A DNA stretch of 64,000 nucleotides. It comes from T1Sed10-7 sp041685505. GTDB lineage: Bacteria; Actinomycetota; Nitriliruptoria; Nitriliruptorales; Nitriliruptoraceae. The position numbers and the translations under genes were made by a program. Positions 8,525-17,118 of this stretch are shown one piece after another (positions within the stretch are counted from its first letter, which is position 1; the number at the start of each line of letters is the position of its first letter). Location of the stretch: NCBI GenBank assembly GCA_041685505.1, contig JAWLFQ010000004.1, positions 16,854-80,853 of the forward strand, read 5' to 3'. The notes under the pieces were generated by a model. That model worked only from the letters and a program-made list of their open reading frames with translations. It did not search any database and was not told where the DNA came from.

Positions 8525-8543
8525 ACGCCGCCCCGTGGCACGG

Positions 8544-9905
8544 TCAGGCCGGATCGACGCGCAGGACCGCTCCCTCGAGGTCGAGGACGTACACCTCGCC
8601 GCGCGTGTCGGTGGCGAACGCGACCACCGCCCCCCCATCGACACCGAGATCCGCCTGCTCGACCACCTCACCGTCGTCATCGACCACGAGGCCACGGATG
8701 GCACCGTTGCAGTAGTCGGCGTAGAGGTAGACCCCGGTCAACTCCTCGATCGCCGCACCGCGGTAGACCACACCACCGGTCACCGCACACCCCTCGGGCC
8801 CGCCGCTGCGGTACTCGTACACCGGCGGTACGTGATCGGCCGGGGGGCTCCCGGCGAAGGTGCTCGTGCCCTCCATGAGGTTCCAGCCGAGGTTCGCGCC
8901 GGGGAGCTCGTCGAAGGCGAGGCGGTTGATCTCCTCCCGCGTGTTCTGCCCCACGTCGGCGATCCAGATCTCGTCGGTGACGGGATCGAAGGCGAAGCGC
9001 CACGGGTTCCGCAGGCCGTAGGCCACGATCTCCGGTGCGGCGCCGTCGGTGTCCAGGAAGGGGTTGGTACTGGGCACGGCGTAGGGATCACCGCCCTGCG
9101 GGTCGATGCGCAGCAGCGAGCCGAGCGGGGTGGACAGGTCCTGTCCGGCCTCCAGCGGATCGCCCGCGCCACCGCCGTCACCCAGACCGAGGTAGAGGAA
9201 CCCGTCCGGGCCGATGTGGACGTCACCACCGTTGTGGTTGGCGTAGGGCTGCTCGAGGGTGAACAGGGTCCGTCGCTGTGCGGCCTGCACCTCGCCGTCG
9301 GCCACCGCGACCTCGGTGACCACGGTGGCACCCTCCGGGCCCGTCGAGGACAGGTAGAGCGCGGAACCGTCGGCGGCGAAGGCCAGGCCCAGGAGACCGC
9401 GTTCGCTCTCCACCGTGGTCTCCGCGGAGATATCCACCACGGCGGGCCCGAGACCCTCCGAGGTCAGCGGGTGCACCGTGCCGGCCCGCTCGGCGAGGTA
9501 GAGCGTGCCGTCAGGCCCCGTCGCCCCGGCCGTCGGTGAACGCATGCTGGCGACCTCGGTCAGCTGCAGTGCCACGGTGAGATCGGGGTCGACGGGCGGT
9601 TGTGCGTCAGGGTCGGACGAGCGATCCTCGCCGTCGTCTTCCGGGGGAGCATCCCGGTCGTCGGTGCCCGGCGTGCCGTCCCCGGCCGTCTCCCCCTCCT
9701 CGGAGGCCGACGGATCCCCGGGTTCGGGCGACGGGTCGACCTCGGTCACCGGTGGCGGGTCCGAGCGCTCCTCGGTGCCGTCGGCGCAACCGGTGAGCGC
9801 GAGCAGCGCCAGCCCGAGCAGCGCGAGGGTCCCAGGGGCGCGGTGACCGCCGCGAGGTCGACGCGGGGGCGGTACGCGCAGGTCAGGGCGGTCTGTGGGC
9901 TGCAT
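8544..9905 (-). CDS. PQQ-dependent sugar dehydrogenase-like lipoprotein
   Basis: The roughly 453-residue secreted lipoprotein has a signal peptide ending in LALTGC and a Pro/Asp/Glu-rich linker of about 80 residues. Then comes a six-bladed propeller with the motifs of soluble glucose/aldose dehydrogenases: ERGLLGLAFA, NHNGGDVHIGPDGFLYLGLGDGG, YGLRNPWRFAFDP and GENLG-type turns (here PGANLGWNLMEG). Family members oxidise aldoses with PQQ; whether this organism makes PQQ is not visible. A GTG two codons upstream is possible, but the ATG at 9905 lies exactly six bases after a TAGCCT promoter element, indicating a leaderless message. Confidence 0.83.
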   Translation of the reverse strand: MQPTDRPDLRVPPPRRPRGGHRAPGTLALLGLALLALTGCADGTEERSDPPPVTEVDPSPEPGDPSASEEGETAGDGTPGTDDRDAPPEDDGEDRSSDPDAQPPVDPDLTVALQLTEVASMRSPTAGATGPDGTLYLAERAGTVHPLTSEGLGPAVVDISAETTVESERGLLGLAFAADGSALYLSSTGPEGATVVTEVAVADGEVQAAQRRTLFTLEQPYANHNGGDVHIGPDGFLYLGLGDGGGAGDPLEAGQDLSTPLGSLLRIDPQGGDPYAVPSTNPFLDTDGAAPEIVAYGLRNPWRFAFDPVTDEIWIADVGQNTREEINRLAFDELPGANLGWNLMEGTSTFAGSPPADHVPPVYEYRSGGPEGCAVTGGVVYRGAAIEELTGVYLYADYCNGAIRGLVVDDDGEVVEQADLGVDGGAVVAFATDTRGEVYVLDLEGAVLRVDPA

Positions 9906-9911
9906 GACCAC

Positions 9912-9917
9912 AGGCTA
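9912..9917 (-). promoter_or_regulatory. -10 element for leaderless sugar dehydrogenase message
   Basis: TAGCCT on the minus strand lies six bases before the ATG at 9905. Its first three bases are also the TAG stop codon of the upstream DUF429 gene (9915-9917). The same spacing recurs at other genes in this window. Confidence 0.5.
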
Positions 9918-10679
9918 CCGACGGTCGGTCCGCGGCACCGGCGCGCGGGGGCGCGTGCGGGGCCCCGGCGCCGGGGGCGGTGGGAGCCGTGCGGTGATGA
10001 CCACGGGCCGGCCGTGGTCGGACTGGGCCGTGGTGTCCGGCACCGTCACGAGCGCACCGGCCCCGGCGATGCCGTCGGCCACCCAGGCACACACCGCGGC
10101 GTCCAGCACATCGTCAGGGGCGATCCGCTCGTCGCCCGGGAACCGGTCGGGGAGGACGACGCCGAGTCGCTCCAACACCGCCCGCCGCGTGGTGATGCCG
10201 GCCCAGGACCGCTTCCGGGGCAGTGCCCCACCGGCGAGCACCGCGAAGGCGACCTCGGGGTGGACCTCGCGCAGGTCGTGCCCCGCGGCCACCAGATCGT
10301 CCACCTCGATGATGGCGGGAACCAGCCGCCAGGCCTGCATGCTGATGCCCTTGCCCATCAGCGCCACGGCCCTGGCGCTGGCGGCGGCGTGCTCGGTGAG
10401 CTCGCCGTGCCGGGCCGCATCGACGACGCCGCGTGGCGGTGCCGAGAAGACGCTGCTCGCCCGCCCCGGCAGCAGCCGGCGTGCAGCGCCGTCGGCCTCG
10501 CGCGGCGCATCGACCAGACCGATCGGCATGTCGACGGCCACCGCATCGGGAGCCGGTCCTGCCACCACCTCGTCCAGGGTCGCGACCACCTCGACCTCTG
10601 CGACGAGACCATCGAGCAGGGTGACCACCACCCAGCCCGGTGCACAGCCATCGATGCCCAGCACCCGGCGCGCGCTCAC
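9915..10679 (-). CDS. DUF429 family protein
   Basis: The 254-residue protein starts RRVLGIDGCAPGWVVVTLLDG and has VAVDMPIGL and HPEVAFAVLAGG, the landmark motifs of DUF429, an RNase H-fold family of predicted nucleases with no firm biochemical role. Acidic residues in GIDG, DMPIG and HPEV are candidates for the metal site. The last 30 residues are Pro/Arg-rich and probably disordered. Its start overlaps the end of the TetR gene by four bases, so the two are coupled. Confidence 0.82.
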   Translation of the reverse strand: MSARRVLGIDGCAPGWVVVTLLDGLVAEVEVVATLDEVVAGPAPDAVAVDMPIGLVDAPREADGAARRLLPGRASSVFSAPPRGVVDAARHGELTEHAAASARAVALMGKGISMQAWRLVPAIIEVDDLVAAGHDLREVHPEVAFAVLAGGALPRKRSWAGITTRRAVLERLGVVLPDRFPGDERIAPDDVLDAAVCAWVADGIAGAGALVTVPDTTAQSDHGRPVVITARLPPPPAPGPRTRPRAPVPRTDRR

Positions 10680-11479
10680 GGTGCAGCGTCACCGCTGTCG
10701 GGCGCGACCAGACCGAGGTCGCGCAGCGTGCGCGCGAGGTCGATCCGGAGCAGGGCCTCGCAACCCTCGGGGTACAGCCACCGGTGATGCCCGAAGACCT
10801 CCAGGCTGACCTGCCCGTGCAGCCGGCCCCAGGCCAGCAGCAGCAAGGGCCCCAGAGCAGGCGCGACGTGCGGCGGCAGGAGCGGATCCATCGCCCCCGG
10901 TGGTCCGAGGACCTCGGTGGCCCGCAGCTGCGGGTCCACACGGAGCACGCCGTCGTCTGCGGCCTCCAGCAGGGGGCGGGCCAGGGCGGTGCCCACACGG
11001 GACATCGCGGCCACGGTCGGTCCCGCCACGGGCGCCTCGTACCCAGGGATCGGGTCACCGAAGAGCAGGCCGAACTCCTTGGGGTGGGTCACCGACCACC
11101 AGCGGTAGGCCAGACCTGCGGCCACCAACCGCTGTGGCGTGCCAGCGTGCCGGTCGGCGATCTCGGGCACCGAGGGTGCAGGACGCTCGCGCGGTGGAAG
11201 GTCCTCCGGTGCCGCCCCCAGCGCCACCTCGAGATGATCGGCCAGGTCGTGGTAGCCGTCGGCGATCAACGCGGTCAGCAGCCCCTCCCGCGAGTCGACG
11301 TAGCGGTACAGGCCCGCCGGGCTCATGCCCGACCGGCGTGCGACCGACCGCAGTGCCAGGCCGGAGGGCCCGACCTCACGCAGTTCCTCGAGTGCCGCCG
11401 CCTTGAGCTCCAGCCAGGTGCGCCGGCGGACCGTCGCGCGACGTCCTGACGTGGCCGGCGGTGTCGCGGTGTCCGGCAT
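10676..11479 (-). CDS. TetR/AcrR-family regulator
   Basis: This 267-residue regulator has an N-terminal TetR helix-turn-helix (ALRSVARRSGMSPAGLYRYVDSREGLLTALIADG, about residues 42-75) and a C-terminal ligand domain with FGLLFGDPIPGYEAP and LAWGRLHGQVSLEVFG, as in the WHG/TetR_C_13 group. GGGAAGG precedes the ATG at 11479. Three GCGAAC-based palindromes lie in the divergent promoter region beyond its start and are the obvious binding sites, so it should control itself, the coupled DUF429 gene and the oxidoreductase facing it. Confidence 0.88.
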   Translation of the reverse strand: MPDTATPPATSGRRATVRRRTWLELKAAALEELREVGPSGLALRSVARRSGMSPAGLYRYVDSREGLLTALIADGYHDLADHLEVALGAAPEDLPPRERPAPSVPEIADRHAGTPQRLVAAGLAYRWWSVTHPKEFGLLFGDPIPGYEAPVAGPTVAAMSRVGTALARPLLEAADDGVLRVDPQLRATEVLGPPGAMDPLLPPHVAPALGPLLLLAWGRLHGQVSLEVFGHHRWLYPEGCEALLRIDLARTLRDLGLVAPDSGDAAP

Positions 11480-11545
11480 GACCTTCCCTGCGTCCGACCA
11501 TTCGCGCGGCCGGCGACCGCACAGCGCACACCCTACCGGACGATC

Positions 11546-11611
11546 GCGAACACCGCTTGCAATGCGAACGCTGTTCGCGCACTATCGCCTCTGGCCGCGA
11601 ACAGCGTTCGC
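11546..11611. promoter_or_regulatory. triple TetR operator cluster
   Basis: Three 15-base elements share the arms GCGAAC and GTTCGC around a 3-base centre. They lie at 11546-11560 (degenerate right arm GCTTGC), 11564-11578 (perfect) and 11597-11611 (perfect). The two perfect sites are exact reverse complements of one another. Centres are 18 and 33 bases apart. The cluster lies between the divergent TetR and oxidoreductase genes. Confidence 0.75.
11557..11585 (+). promoter_or_regulatory. candidate promoter of the oxidoreductase gene
   Basis: TTGCAA (11557-11562) and CACTAT (11580-11585) are separated by 17 bases and lie about 70 bases before the start at 11653. The central perfect operator occupies the spacer, so repressor binding would block polymerase directly. 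Confidence 0.5.
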
Positions 11612-11652
11612 ACCGATGCCGCCCGATCGGCGGCCACCCAGGAGGCAGCGAT

Positions 11653-12624
11653 ATGCGCATCACCGTCCTCGGCGCCGCCGGCGGCGCCGGTCAGGCCGTC
11701 ACCCACGAGCTCGCGGCACGGGGACACCACGTGACCGCCGCCAGCCGCAGCGTCGGACAGCGCACGTGGCCTGCAGGCGTCACCCCCGTCGCCACCGACC
11801 TCGCGGATGCGGACGCGACCCGGGCGGCGTGCCGTGACGCGGACGTGGTCGTCATGGCCGCCCAGGTGCCCTACCCCCGCTGGTACCGCGAGCTCCCGGG
11901 CCTGGTCGCGCGTGCGGCGGACGCAGCAGCCGAGACGGGCGCGCGCCTGGTGATGGTCGACAACCTCTACGCCTACGGCTCCCCCGGCGTGCCGATGGGC
12001 CGGACCACGGCGGAGGCCGCCACCACCCGCAAGGGCCGCCTGCGTGCCGCCATCGGCCAGCGCCTGCTGGAACGGCACGCCGCCGGGGAGCTACGGGTGT
12101 CGATCGGGCGGTTCGCCGACTACTACGGGCCCTTCGAGGGCAACTCCCTGGTCAACCAGCTCATGGTGACACCGGGCGTGGCCGGCAAGCGCGCACGGAC
12201 CTTCATCGCCGACGATCAGCCCCACACCTTCCACTACCTGCCCGACGTCGCCCGCGGTCTCGCGACCCTGGTGGAGCGCCCGGAGGCCGACGGGAAGGTG
12301 TGGATCCTGCCCGCAGCACCCGCAACGACCCAGGCCAGCCTGCTCGACCACCTCGACACCGCGCTCGGCGAGCCCGTGCGCCGCGGCCGGGTCACGCCCA
12401 CGATGCTGCGGCTGATGGGACTGTGGAGCGCACAGCTCCGGGAAGCATGGGAGACCGTGCCGCAGTTCGACCGCCCCTACACCGTGGACGCGGACGCCTT
12501 CGAAGCCGCTTTCGGACCGCTCGCGGTGACCCCGCACGTCGAGGCGATCGCCACCACCGCCGCCTGGTTCCGCGACCGGACGGTCGAGCGCCCGTACGTC
12601 AGCCCGCGGGCCGGAAGGGCTTGA
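11653..12624 (+). CDS. NAD(P)-binding epimerase/dehydratase-like oxidoreductase
   Basis: The 323-residue protein has a Rossmann start RITVLGAAGGAGQAVTHELAARGHHV (GxxGxxG) and a later VMVDNLYAYGSPG motif typical of extended or atypical short-chain dehydrogenases of the epimerase type. Residues DQPHTFHYLPDVARGLATLVE match the nucleotide-sugar epimerase/NmrA-like group. The substrate is unknown. The start is the ATG at 11653 with GGAGG ten bases before it, rather than the upstream ATG at 11557 that lies inside the operator cluster. Its end overlaps the convergent acyl-CoA dehydrogenase by 26 bases. Confidence 0.8.
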   Translation: MRITVLGAAGGAGQAVTHELAARGHHVTAASRSVGQRTWPAGVTPVATDLADADATRAACRDADVVVMAAQVPYPRWYRELPGLVARAADAAAETGARLVMVDNLYAYGSPGVPMGRTTAEAATTRKGRLRAAIGQRLLERHAAGELRVSIGRFADYYGPFEGNSLVNQLMVTPGVAGKRARTFIADDQPHTFHYLPDVARGLATLVERPEADGKVWILPAAPATTQASLLDHLDTALGEPVRRGRVTPTMLRLMGLWSAQLREAWETVPQFDRPYTVDADAFEAAFGPLAVTPHVEAIATTAAWFRDRTVERPYVSPRAGRA

Positions 12625-13816
12625 GCTCGCGGCGCGCCAAGGCCATCTCATGGACCTCGTCAGGGCCGTCGGCCATGCGCAAGGTACGTGCGTGGGCCCA
12701 CATCATCGCCAGTGGGGTGTCGTCGGTGAAGCCCTGCCCACCGTAGGTCTGGATCGCCTTGTCGAGCACCCACTCCGCCATCGACGGTGCCACGATCTTG
12801 ATGGCGGAGATCTCCATCCTGGCACCGGTGTTGCCCACGGTGTCCATCAGGTGGGCGGTCTTCAGGGTGAGCAGGCGGGCCTGCTCGATACGCACCCGGG
12901 CCTGGGCGATCCAGTGGTGGAACATGCCCTGGGCGGCGATGGGCTTGCCGAAGGGCGTGCGGGCCCAGGCCCGTTCGCACATCAACTCGAAGGCACGCTC
13001 GGCCATCCCGATCATGCGCATGCAGTGGTGGATGCGACCCGGCCCGAGGCGCTGCTGGGCGATGGCGAAGCCCTCACCCTCCCCGCCGAGCAGGTTCTCG
13101 ACGGGGACGCGGACGTCGGTGAAGGCGACCTCCGGGTGGCCGCCGTGGCCGTCGTAGCGGCCGAAGACGGGCAGCTCCCGCACCACCTCCACGCCGGGGG
13201 TGTCGGTGGGCACCAGCACCATCGACTGCTGGTGGTAGGGATCGGCATCCGGGTCGGTGACCCCCATCAGGATGCCGACGGCACAACGCTCGCTGGCGGC
13301 ACCGGAGGACCACCACTTGCGGCCGTTGATCACGTAGTGGTCGCCGTCGCGCACGATCGAGGTCCGGATGTTGCGTGCATCGGAGGAGGCGACGTCCGGC
13401 TCGGTCATGAAGAAGGCCGAGCGGATCTCCTGCTCGAGCAGGGGGTACAGCCACCGCTCGCGCTGCGCGGGCGTGCCGAACAGGTGGAGGATCTCCATGT
13501 TGCCGGTGTCGGGCGCGGCGCAGTTGGTCACCATCGGCGCGATCAGCGGCGAGCGACCCGTCAGCTCCGCGAGGTGGGCGTAGTCGAGGTTGCTCAGCCC
13601 CGCTCCGTGCTCCTCATCGGGAAGGAAGAGGTTCCACAGACCGCGACTGCGGGCCTCTGCGGTCAGCTCGTCGAGCACCGGGGGATGGTCATGGACGTCC
13701 CCCGCGGCGCGGATCTCCTCCTCGTAGCGGGTCTCGTTCGGCTCGACGCGCTCGCGCACGAAACCTTGCAGCTCGGCGTGCAGCCGCGCGCCCTTCGCGC
13801 TCATCCCCAGATCCAC
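12599..13816 (-). CDS. acyl-CoA dehydrogenase
   Basis: The 405-residue flavoprotein has the acyl-CoA dehydrogenase landmarks FFMTEPDVASSDARNI (FAD-side loop), INGRKWWSSGA and the C-terminal IQTYGGQGFTDDTPLAMMWAHARTLRMADGPDEVHE. The RMADGPDEVH ending is characteristic of the branch related to the dehydrogenase domain of ACAD10/11. It would oxidise an acyl-CoA in fatty or branched-chain acid breakdown, passing electrons to ETF. A GTG start at 13816 follows AGG six bases upstream. It lies two genes from an enoyl-CoA hydratase on the same strand, consistent with a beta-oxidation pair. Confidence 0.9.
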   Translation of the reverse strand: MDLGMSAKGARLHAELQGFVRERVEPNETRYEEEIRAAGDVHDHPPVLDELTAEARSRGLWNLFLPDEEHGAGLSNLDYAHLAELTGRSPLIAPMVTNCAAPDTGNMEILHLFGTPAQRERWLYPLLEQEIRSAFFMTEPDVASSDARNIRTSIVRDGDHYVINGRKWWSSGAASERCAVGILMGVTDPDADPYHQQSMVLVPTDTPGVEVVRELPVFGRYDGHGGHPEVAFTDVRVPVENLLGGEGEGFAIAQQRLGPGRIHHCMRMIGMAERAFELMCERAWARTPFGKPIAAQGMFHHWIAQARVRIEQARLLTLKTAHLMDTVGNTGARMEISAIKIVAPSMAEWVLDKAIQTYGGQGFTDDTPLAMMWAHARTLRMADGPDEVHEMALARRELKPFRPAG

Positions 13817-13849
13817 GACACCTACTCCCTCGTCGGCTCCCCCGGGACG

Positions 13850-14104
13850 CTAGGTGGTGGAGGTGGCGTCATCCGCATCGGCGCGGGCGTCCTGGTAACC
13901 CGCCACGGCTGCCGAGGCCAGCTCGCGACCCAGTTCCGCGCCGGACCTGGTCGCGGTGACCGCACCCTGCTTCGCCGTGTGGAGGGCGTCGCGGCGCAGC
14001 TCGCGACGACGGCGCTCGCCGCTGGCGGGATCGAGCAGGTACATCACGCCGGCGCCGCCGGCGGCGCCGACGCCGAGGGTCAGCCACGTCCGGATCCGCA
14101 CCAC
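13850..14104 (-). CDS. small membrane-anchored protein (YtxH-like)
   Basis: About 84 residues: one N-terminal membrane helix (WLTLGVGAAGGAGVMYLLDPASGERRR pattern, hydrophobic then LLDP and a basic cluster) followed by an Ala-rich amphipathic helix and an acidic tail. The G-rich helix followed by DPxxGxxRR recurs in small YtxH-type proteins of unknown function. The start could be either of two adjacent GTG codons at 14104 or 14101. The longer frame runs into the enoyl-CoA hydratase and is not credible. Confidence 0.6.
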   Translation of the reverse strand: MVRIRTWLTLGVGAAGGAGVMYLLDPASGERRRRELRRDALHTAKQGAVTATRSGAELGRELASAAVAGYQDARADADDATSTT

Positions 14105-14141
14105 GGGCCCTGTCGTCGCGGAAGGTGTGCGGCGACGAAGG

Positions 14142-14969
14142 CTAGTCAGCGTCGCGCTCTGCCACCGCCTGCTGCCACCCGACCTCCTCGGCGCGCGCCT
14201 TGAACGCGTAGCCCTCGGGCGTGTGCCGGGCCACACCATCGAACAACGTCGCCAGTAGCTGGGTGCTGGCCAACCCCTGGTTGGTCGCCGCCTGGTTGAC
14301 GACCAGCTTCATCATCGCCAACTGGTTCGCGGGGACCGTCGCGATGCGTGCGGCCAGCCGGTCGACGTGACCGTCGAGCTCGGCCGCGGGCACCGCCTCG
14401 AGGATCAGCCCGATGCGCTCGGCCTCGGCACCGTCGATCACCGCACCGGTGAACAGCAGCTGCTTGGCCCGCTCCGGGCCGAGCCGCTGGATCCACATCA
14501 TGGTGGTCGGCACACCCCACACCCGCGCCGGGGGGTAGCCGAACCGGGCATCCTCGGCGGCGATGACCAGATCGCAGCACAGCGCGATGTCGGAGCCTCC
14601 GGCCACCGCTGCGCCGTGCACCTTGGCGATGGTGGGGGTGTGGCACCGCCACAGCGACATGAAGTCCTCGGTGTTGCGGCCCATCATCCGCAGATCGACG
14701 GTCGCATCGAAGGGCGGTCGTTGCACACCCGGGTTCGGGCCCGGTGCCGCCGCGTAGACCTCCAGGTCGTACCCGGCGCAGAAGCCCGGACCGGCACCCG
14801 AGAGCACGATCACGCGCACCTGCGGATCCGCGTCCGCCCGTTCCACGGCCTCGCGCAGCTCCCGCGGCATCGGGTCGACGATCGCGTTGTAGCGCTCGGG
14901 CCGGTGCAGGGTGAGGTGGGCCACCGCACCGTGGTGTGCCACCTCGATGGTGTCGTAGCTGGCGTCCAT
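14142..14969 (-). CDS. enoyl-CoA hydratase/isomerase family protein
   Basis: This 275-residue crotonase-fold protein has both oxyanion-hole segments, GPGFCAGYDLEVY and KVHGAAVAGGSDIALCCDLVIAAEDARFGYP. It would add water to, or isomerise, an enoyl-CoA. The catalytic glutamates of classical hydratases are not obvious at the expected positions (RVWGVPTTMMW where E-x-x-x-G-x-x-P is usual), so another crotonase activity is possible. GGAGGG lies six bases before the ATG at 14969. Confidence 0.87.
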   Translation of the reverse strand: MDASYDTIEVAHHGAVAHLTLHRPERYNAIVDPMPRELREAVERADADPQVRVIVLSGAGPGFCAGYDLEVYAAAPGPNPGVQRPPFDATVDLRMMGRNTEDFMSLWRCHTPTIAKVHGAAVAGGSDIALCCDLVIAAEDARFGYPPARVWGVPTTMMWIQRLGPERAKQLLFTGAVIDGAEAERIGLILEAVPAAELDGHVDRLAARIATVPANQLAMMKLVVNQAATNQGLASTQLLATLFDGVARHTPEGYAFKARAEEVGWQQAVAERDAD

Positions 14970-15080
14970 ACCACCCTCCTCAGGTGTGCCGGGCGCAGGT
15001 CGGCCCGCGGGTCGCCGTGCCGTGCATCCTCGGTTCGCGCCGGGACGCTAGCGTCGAACCGTCAGCCTTCCGGAGCCCAC

Positions 15081-16028
15081 GTGTCCTCCCCACCTCCCCA
15101 CGCCCCACGCCAGCGGCTGCTGCAGACGGCGGGTGGGACCAGCATCGAGGCCTTCGGTCCGGCCGAGTGGGGCCTGCTGGCGATCATCGCGACCATCTGG
15201 GGCTCGTCCTTCGTGCTGATGGAGGTCGGACTGACCGCCTTCGAGCCCGGCCTGATCAGCCTGCTCAGGGTCGGGCTGGGTGCCCTGGCCCTGCTCACCG
15301 TGCCCCGGGCCCGCCGCACGCGGATCGCACGTGAGGACTGGCCGCGGGTCGCGCTGCTGGGTGTGGTCTGGATGGGCGTGCCCCTGCTGCTGTTCCCCAT
15401 CGCGCAGCAGTGGATCGACTCCTCGGTCGCCGGCATGATCAACGGCGCGATGCCACTGACCGTCGCCGCCTGGTCGGCGGCGCTGTTGGGGCGCCTCCCG
15501 GGGCGGACCCAGGCGGTGGGCCTGCTGGTGGGCTTCGCCGGCATCGTGGCGATCTCGCTGCCCGAGCTGCCCCTCGGACGACTGGCCGCCTCCGGCACCG
15601 CGCTCACCGCCGTCGGCACCGGGCTGGTGCTGCTCGCAACGGTGCTCTACGGGCTCGCGGCCAACATCGCCGTCCCGCTGCAGCAGCGCTACGGCTCCCT
15701 GGCGGTCCTCCTGCGTGCCCAGGGCGTGGCCCTGGTGGTGATCGCGCCCTTCGGACTCGCGGCGCTGCCCGGCTCACGGTTCGCCGTCGGGCCGGCCCTG
15801 GCGATGGTGCCGCTCGGGGTGCTGGGGACCGGTCTGGCCTTCGTGCTGATGGCCACGCTGGTCGGCCGGGTCGGCGGACCCCGCGGGGCGATCGCGATCT
15901 ACTTCGTCCCGGTGGTGGCGATGCTGCTCGGGGTCACCGCCCTGGGCGAGGCGATCCATCCGCTGGCCGTCGCCGGCACCGGCCTGGTCCTGATCGGTGC
16001 ATGGCGGACGTCGCGTCGCGAAGGGTGA
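15081..16028 (+). CDS. EamA/DMT-family transporter
   Basis: The 315-residue protein has ten hydrophobic helices in two EamA repeats, with IWGSSFVLMEVGL early and the C-terminal GPRGAIAIYFVPVVAMLLGVTALGE-type motif. The long upstream open frame is antisense to the enoyl-CoA hydratase. The GTG at 15081 with GGAG six bases before it is the credible start. It is transcribed away from the hydratase gene across 111 bases. The substrate is unknown. Confidence 0.85.
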   Translation: MSSPPPHAPRQRLLQTAGGTSIEAFGPAEWGLLAIIATIWGSSFVLMEVGLTAFEPGLISLLRVGLGALALLTVPRARRTRIAREDWPRVALLGVVWMGVPLLLFPIAQQWIDSSVAGMINGAMPLTVAAWSAALLGRLPGRTQAVGLLVGFAGIVAISLPELPLGRLAASGTALTAVGTGLVLLATVLYGLAANIAVPLQQRYGSLAVLLRAQGVALVVIAPFGLAALPGSRFAVGPALAMVPLGVLGTGLAFVLMATLVGRVGGPRGAIAIYFVPVVAMLLGVTALGEAIHPLAVAGTGLVLIGAWRTSRREG

Positions 16029-16054
16029 GGTGGCGGACGGGGACCGCAGTGGTG

Positions 16055-16366
16055 TCAGCCGTCGCGCAGCTCACCGTCGAGGGCCCGCTCGACACGCTCG
16101 ACCTTGCGCCGCAGGGTGTCGGTGTGCCCCGGCCGGTGATCGAACTTCGCGGTGATGGAGAGGCGGGGCGCATGACGCTCACCCTCCGCGATGCAGCGCT
16201 GGAGCAGGTCGAACACCTGCTCTGGGCTGCCCTCCACCGTGGTGAACATCGCCGTGGTCTCGTTCGGTAACCCGCTGGCGCGGACGACGCCGACGATACG
16301 GGCGACGGCATCGCCCACGGAGTCCGACGGACCACCCAGGGGGGTGATCGAGAACGCTGCCAACAT
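16055..16366 (-). CDS. thiamine-binding family protein (MTH1187/YqgV type)
   Basis: This 103-residue protein starts MLAAFSITPLGG and contains VGDAVARIVGVVRASGLPNETTAMFTTVEGSPEQVFDLLQRC, the pattern of the MTH1187/YkoF-like family, which binds thiamine or a related pyrimidine. Family members are small ferredoxin-fold proteins that form tetramers. AGGAAGGA lies about eight bases before the ATG. It stands alone between the EamA gene and a response regulator; no thiamine biosynthesis gene is next to it. Confidence 0.82.
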   Translation of the reverse strand: MLAAFSITPLGGPSDSVGDAVARIVGVVRASGLPNETTAMFTTVEGSPEQVFDLLQRCIAEGERHAPRLSITAKFDHRPGHTDTLRRKVERVERALDGELRDG

Positions 16367-16440
16367 GCTCGTGTCCTTCCTGTCGTGCCGGGAGTGCCGG
16401 TAGGGCGCTGCTACCCGGTCCGTGCGTGGCGGTGAGCCGT

Positions 16441-17118
16441 TCAGCCCTGCCCACCGACGCCCGCCCGGACCACGCCGTGCTCGTAGGCGTAGACCACGGC
16501 CTGCGCGCGGTCGCGGAGGTGGAGCTTGGCGAGCACCCGGCCGACGTGGGTCTTGACCGTGGTCTCCGAGACCACGAAGCTTGCGGCGATCTCCGCGTTG
16601 GAGCGCCCCCGGGCGAGCTGCACCAGCACCTGTCGCTCCCGCTCGGTCAGACTCGCGAGCTCCGGTGGCTCGGTCACCCCACCTGCGGGTGGCACGCCGT
16701 CGACGAACGCGGCCACCACGCGGCGGGTGATCGAGGGGTCGAGCAGCGCCTCGCCGGCGGCCACGGTACGCACCGCTGCCACCAGCTCCGCGGGCGGGGT
16801 GTCCTTGAGCAGGAAGCCGCTGGCGCCCGCACGCAGGGCGGAGAAGACGTACTCGTCGGCGTCGAAGGTGGTCAGCACGATGATCCGCGCCCGACTGCCG
16901 GACGCGATCAGTCGGCGCAGCGCCTCGATGCCGTCGAGGTGGGGCATGCGCACGTCCATCAGCACGACATCGGGCTGCGCCCGCTGCACCACCTCCACGG
17001 CAGCCAGGCCGTCGGCGGCTTCACCCACCACCTCGATGTCGGGTTCCTCACCGAGGATCATGGCGAAGCCGGCCCGCACGAGGTGCTGGTCATCGACCAG
17101 GACGACGTCGATGCTCAC
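16441..17118 (-). CDS. NarL/LuxR-family response regulator
   Basis: The 225-residue regulator has a receiver domain with acidic D9/D10 and phospho-acceptor D55 in VVLMDVRMP, and a C-terminal LuxR helix-turn-helix (LTERERQVLVQLARGRSNAEIAASFVVSETTVKTHV, with the heavily conserved TTVKTHV). It is the partner of the sensor kinase immediately upstream, whose end overlaps its start by four bases. The target genes are not indicated. Confidence 0.93.
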   Translation of the reverse strand: MSIDVVLVDDQHLVRAGFAMILGEEPDIEVVGEAADGLAAVEVVQRAQPDVVLMDVRMPHLDGIEALRRLIASGSRARIIVLTTFDADEYVFSALRAGASGFLLKDTPPAELVAAVRTVAAGEALLDPSITRRVVAAFVDGVPPAGGVTEPPELASLTERERQVLVQLARGRSNAEIAASFVVSETTVKTHVGRVLAKLHLRDRAQAVVYAYEHGVVRAGVGGQG

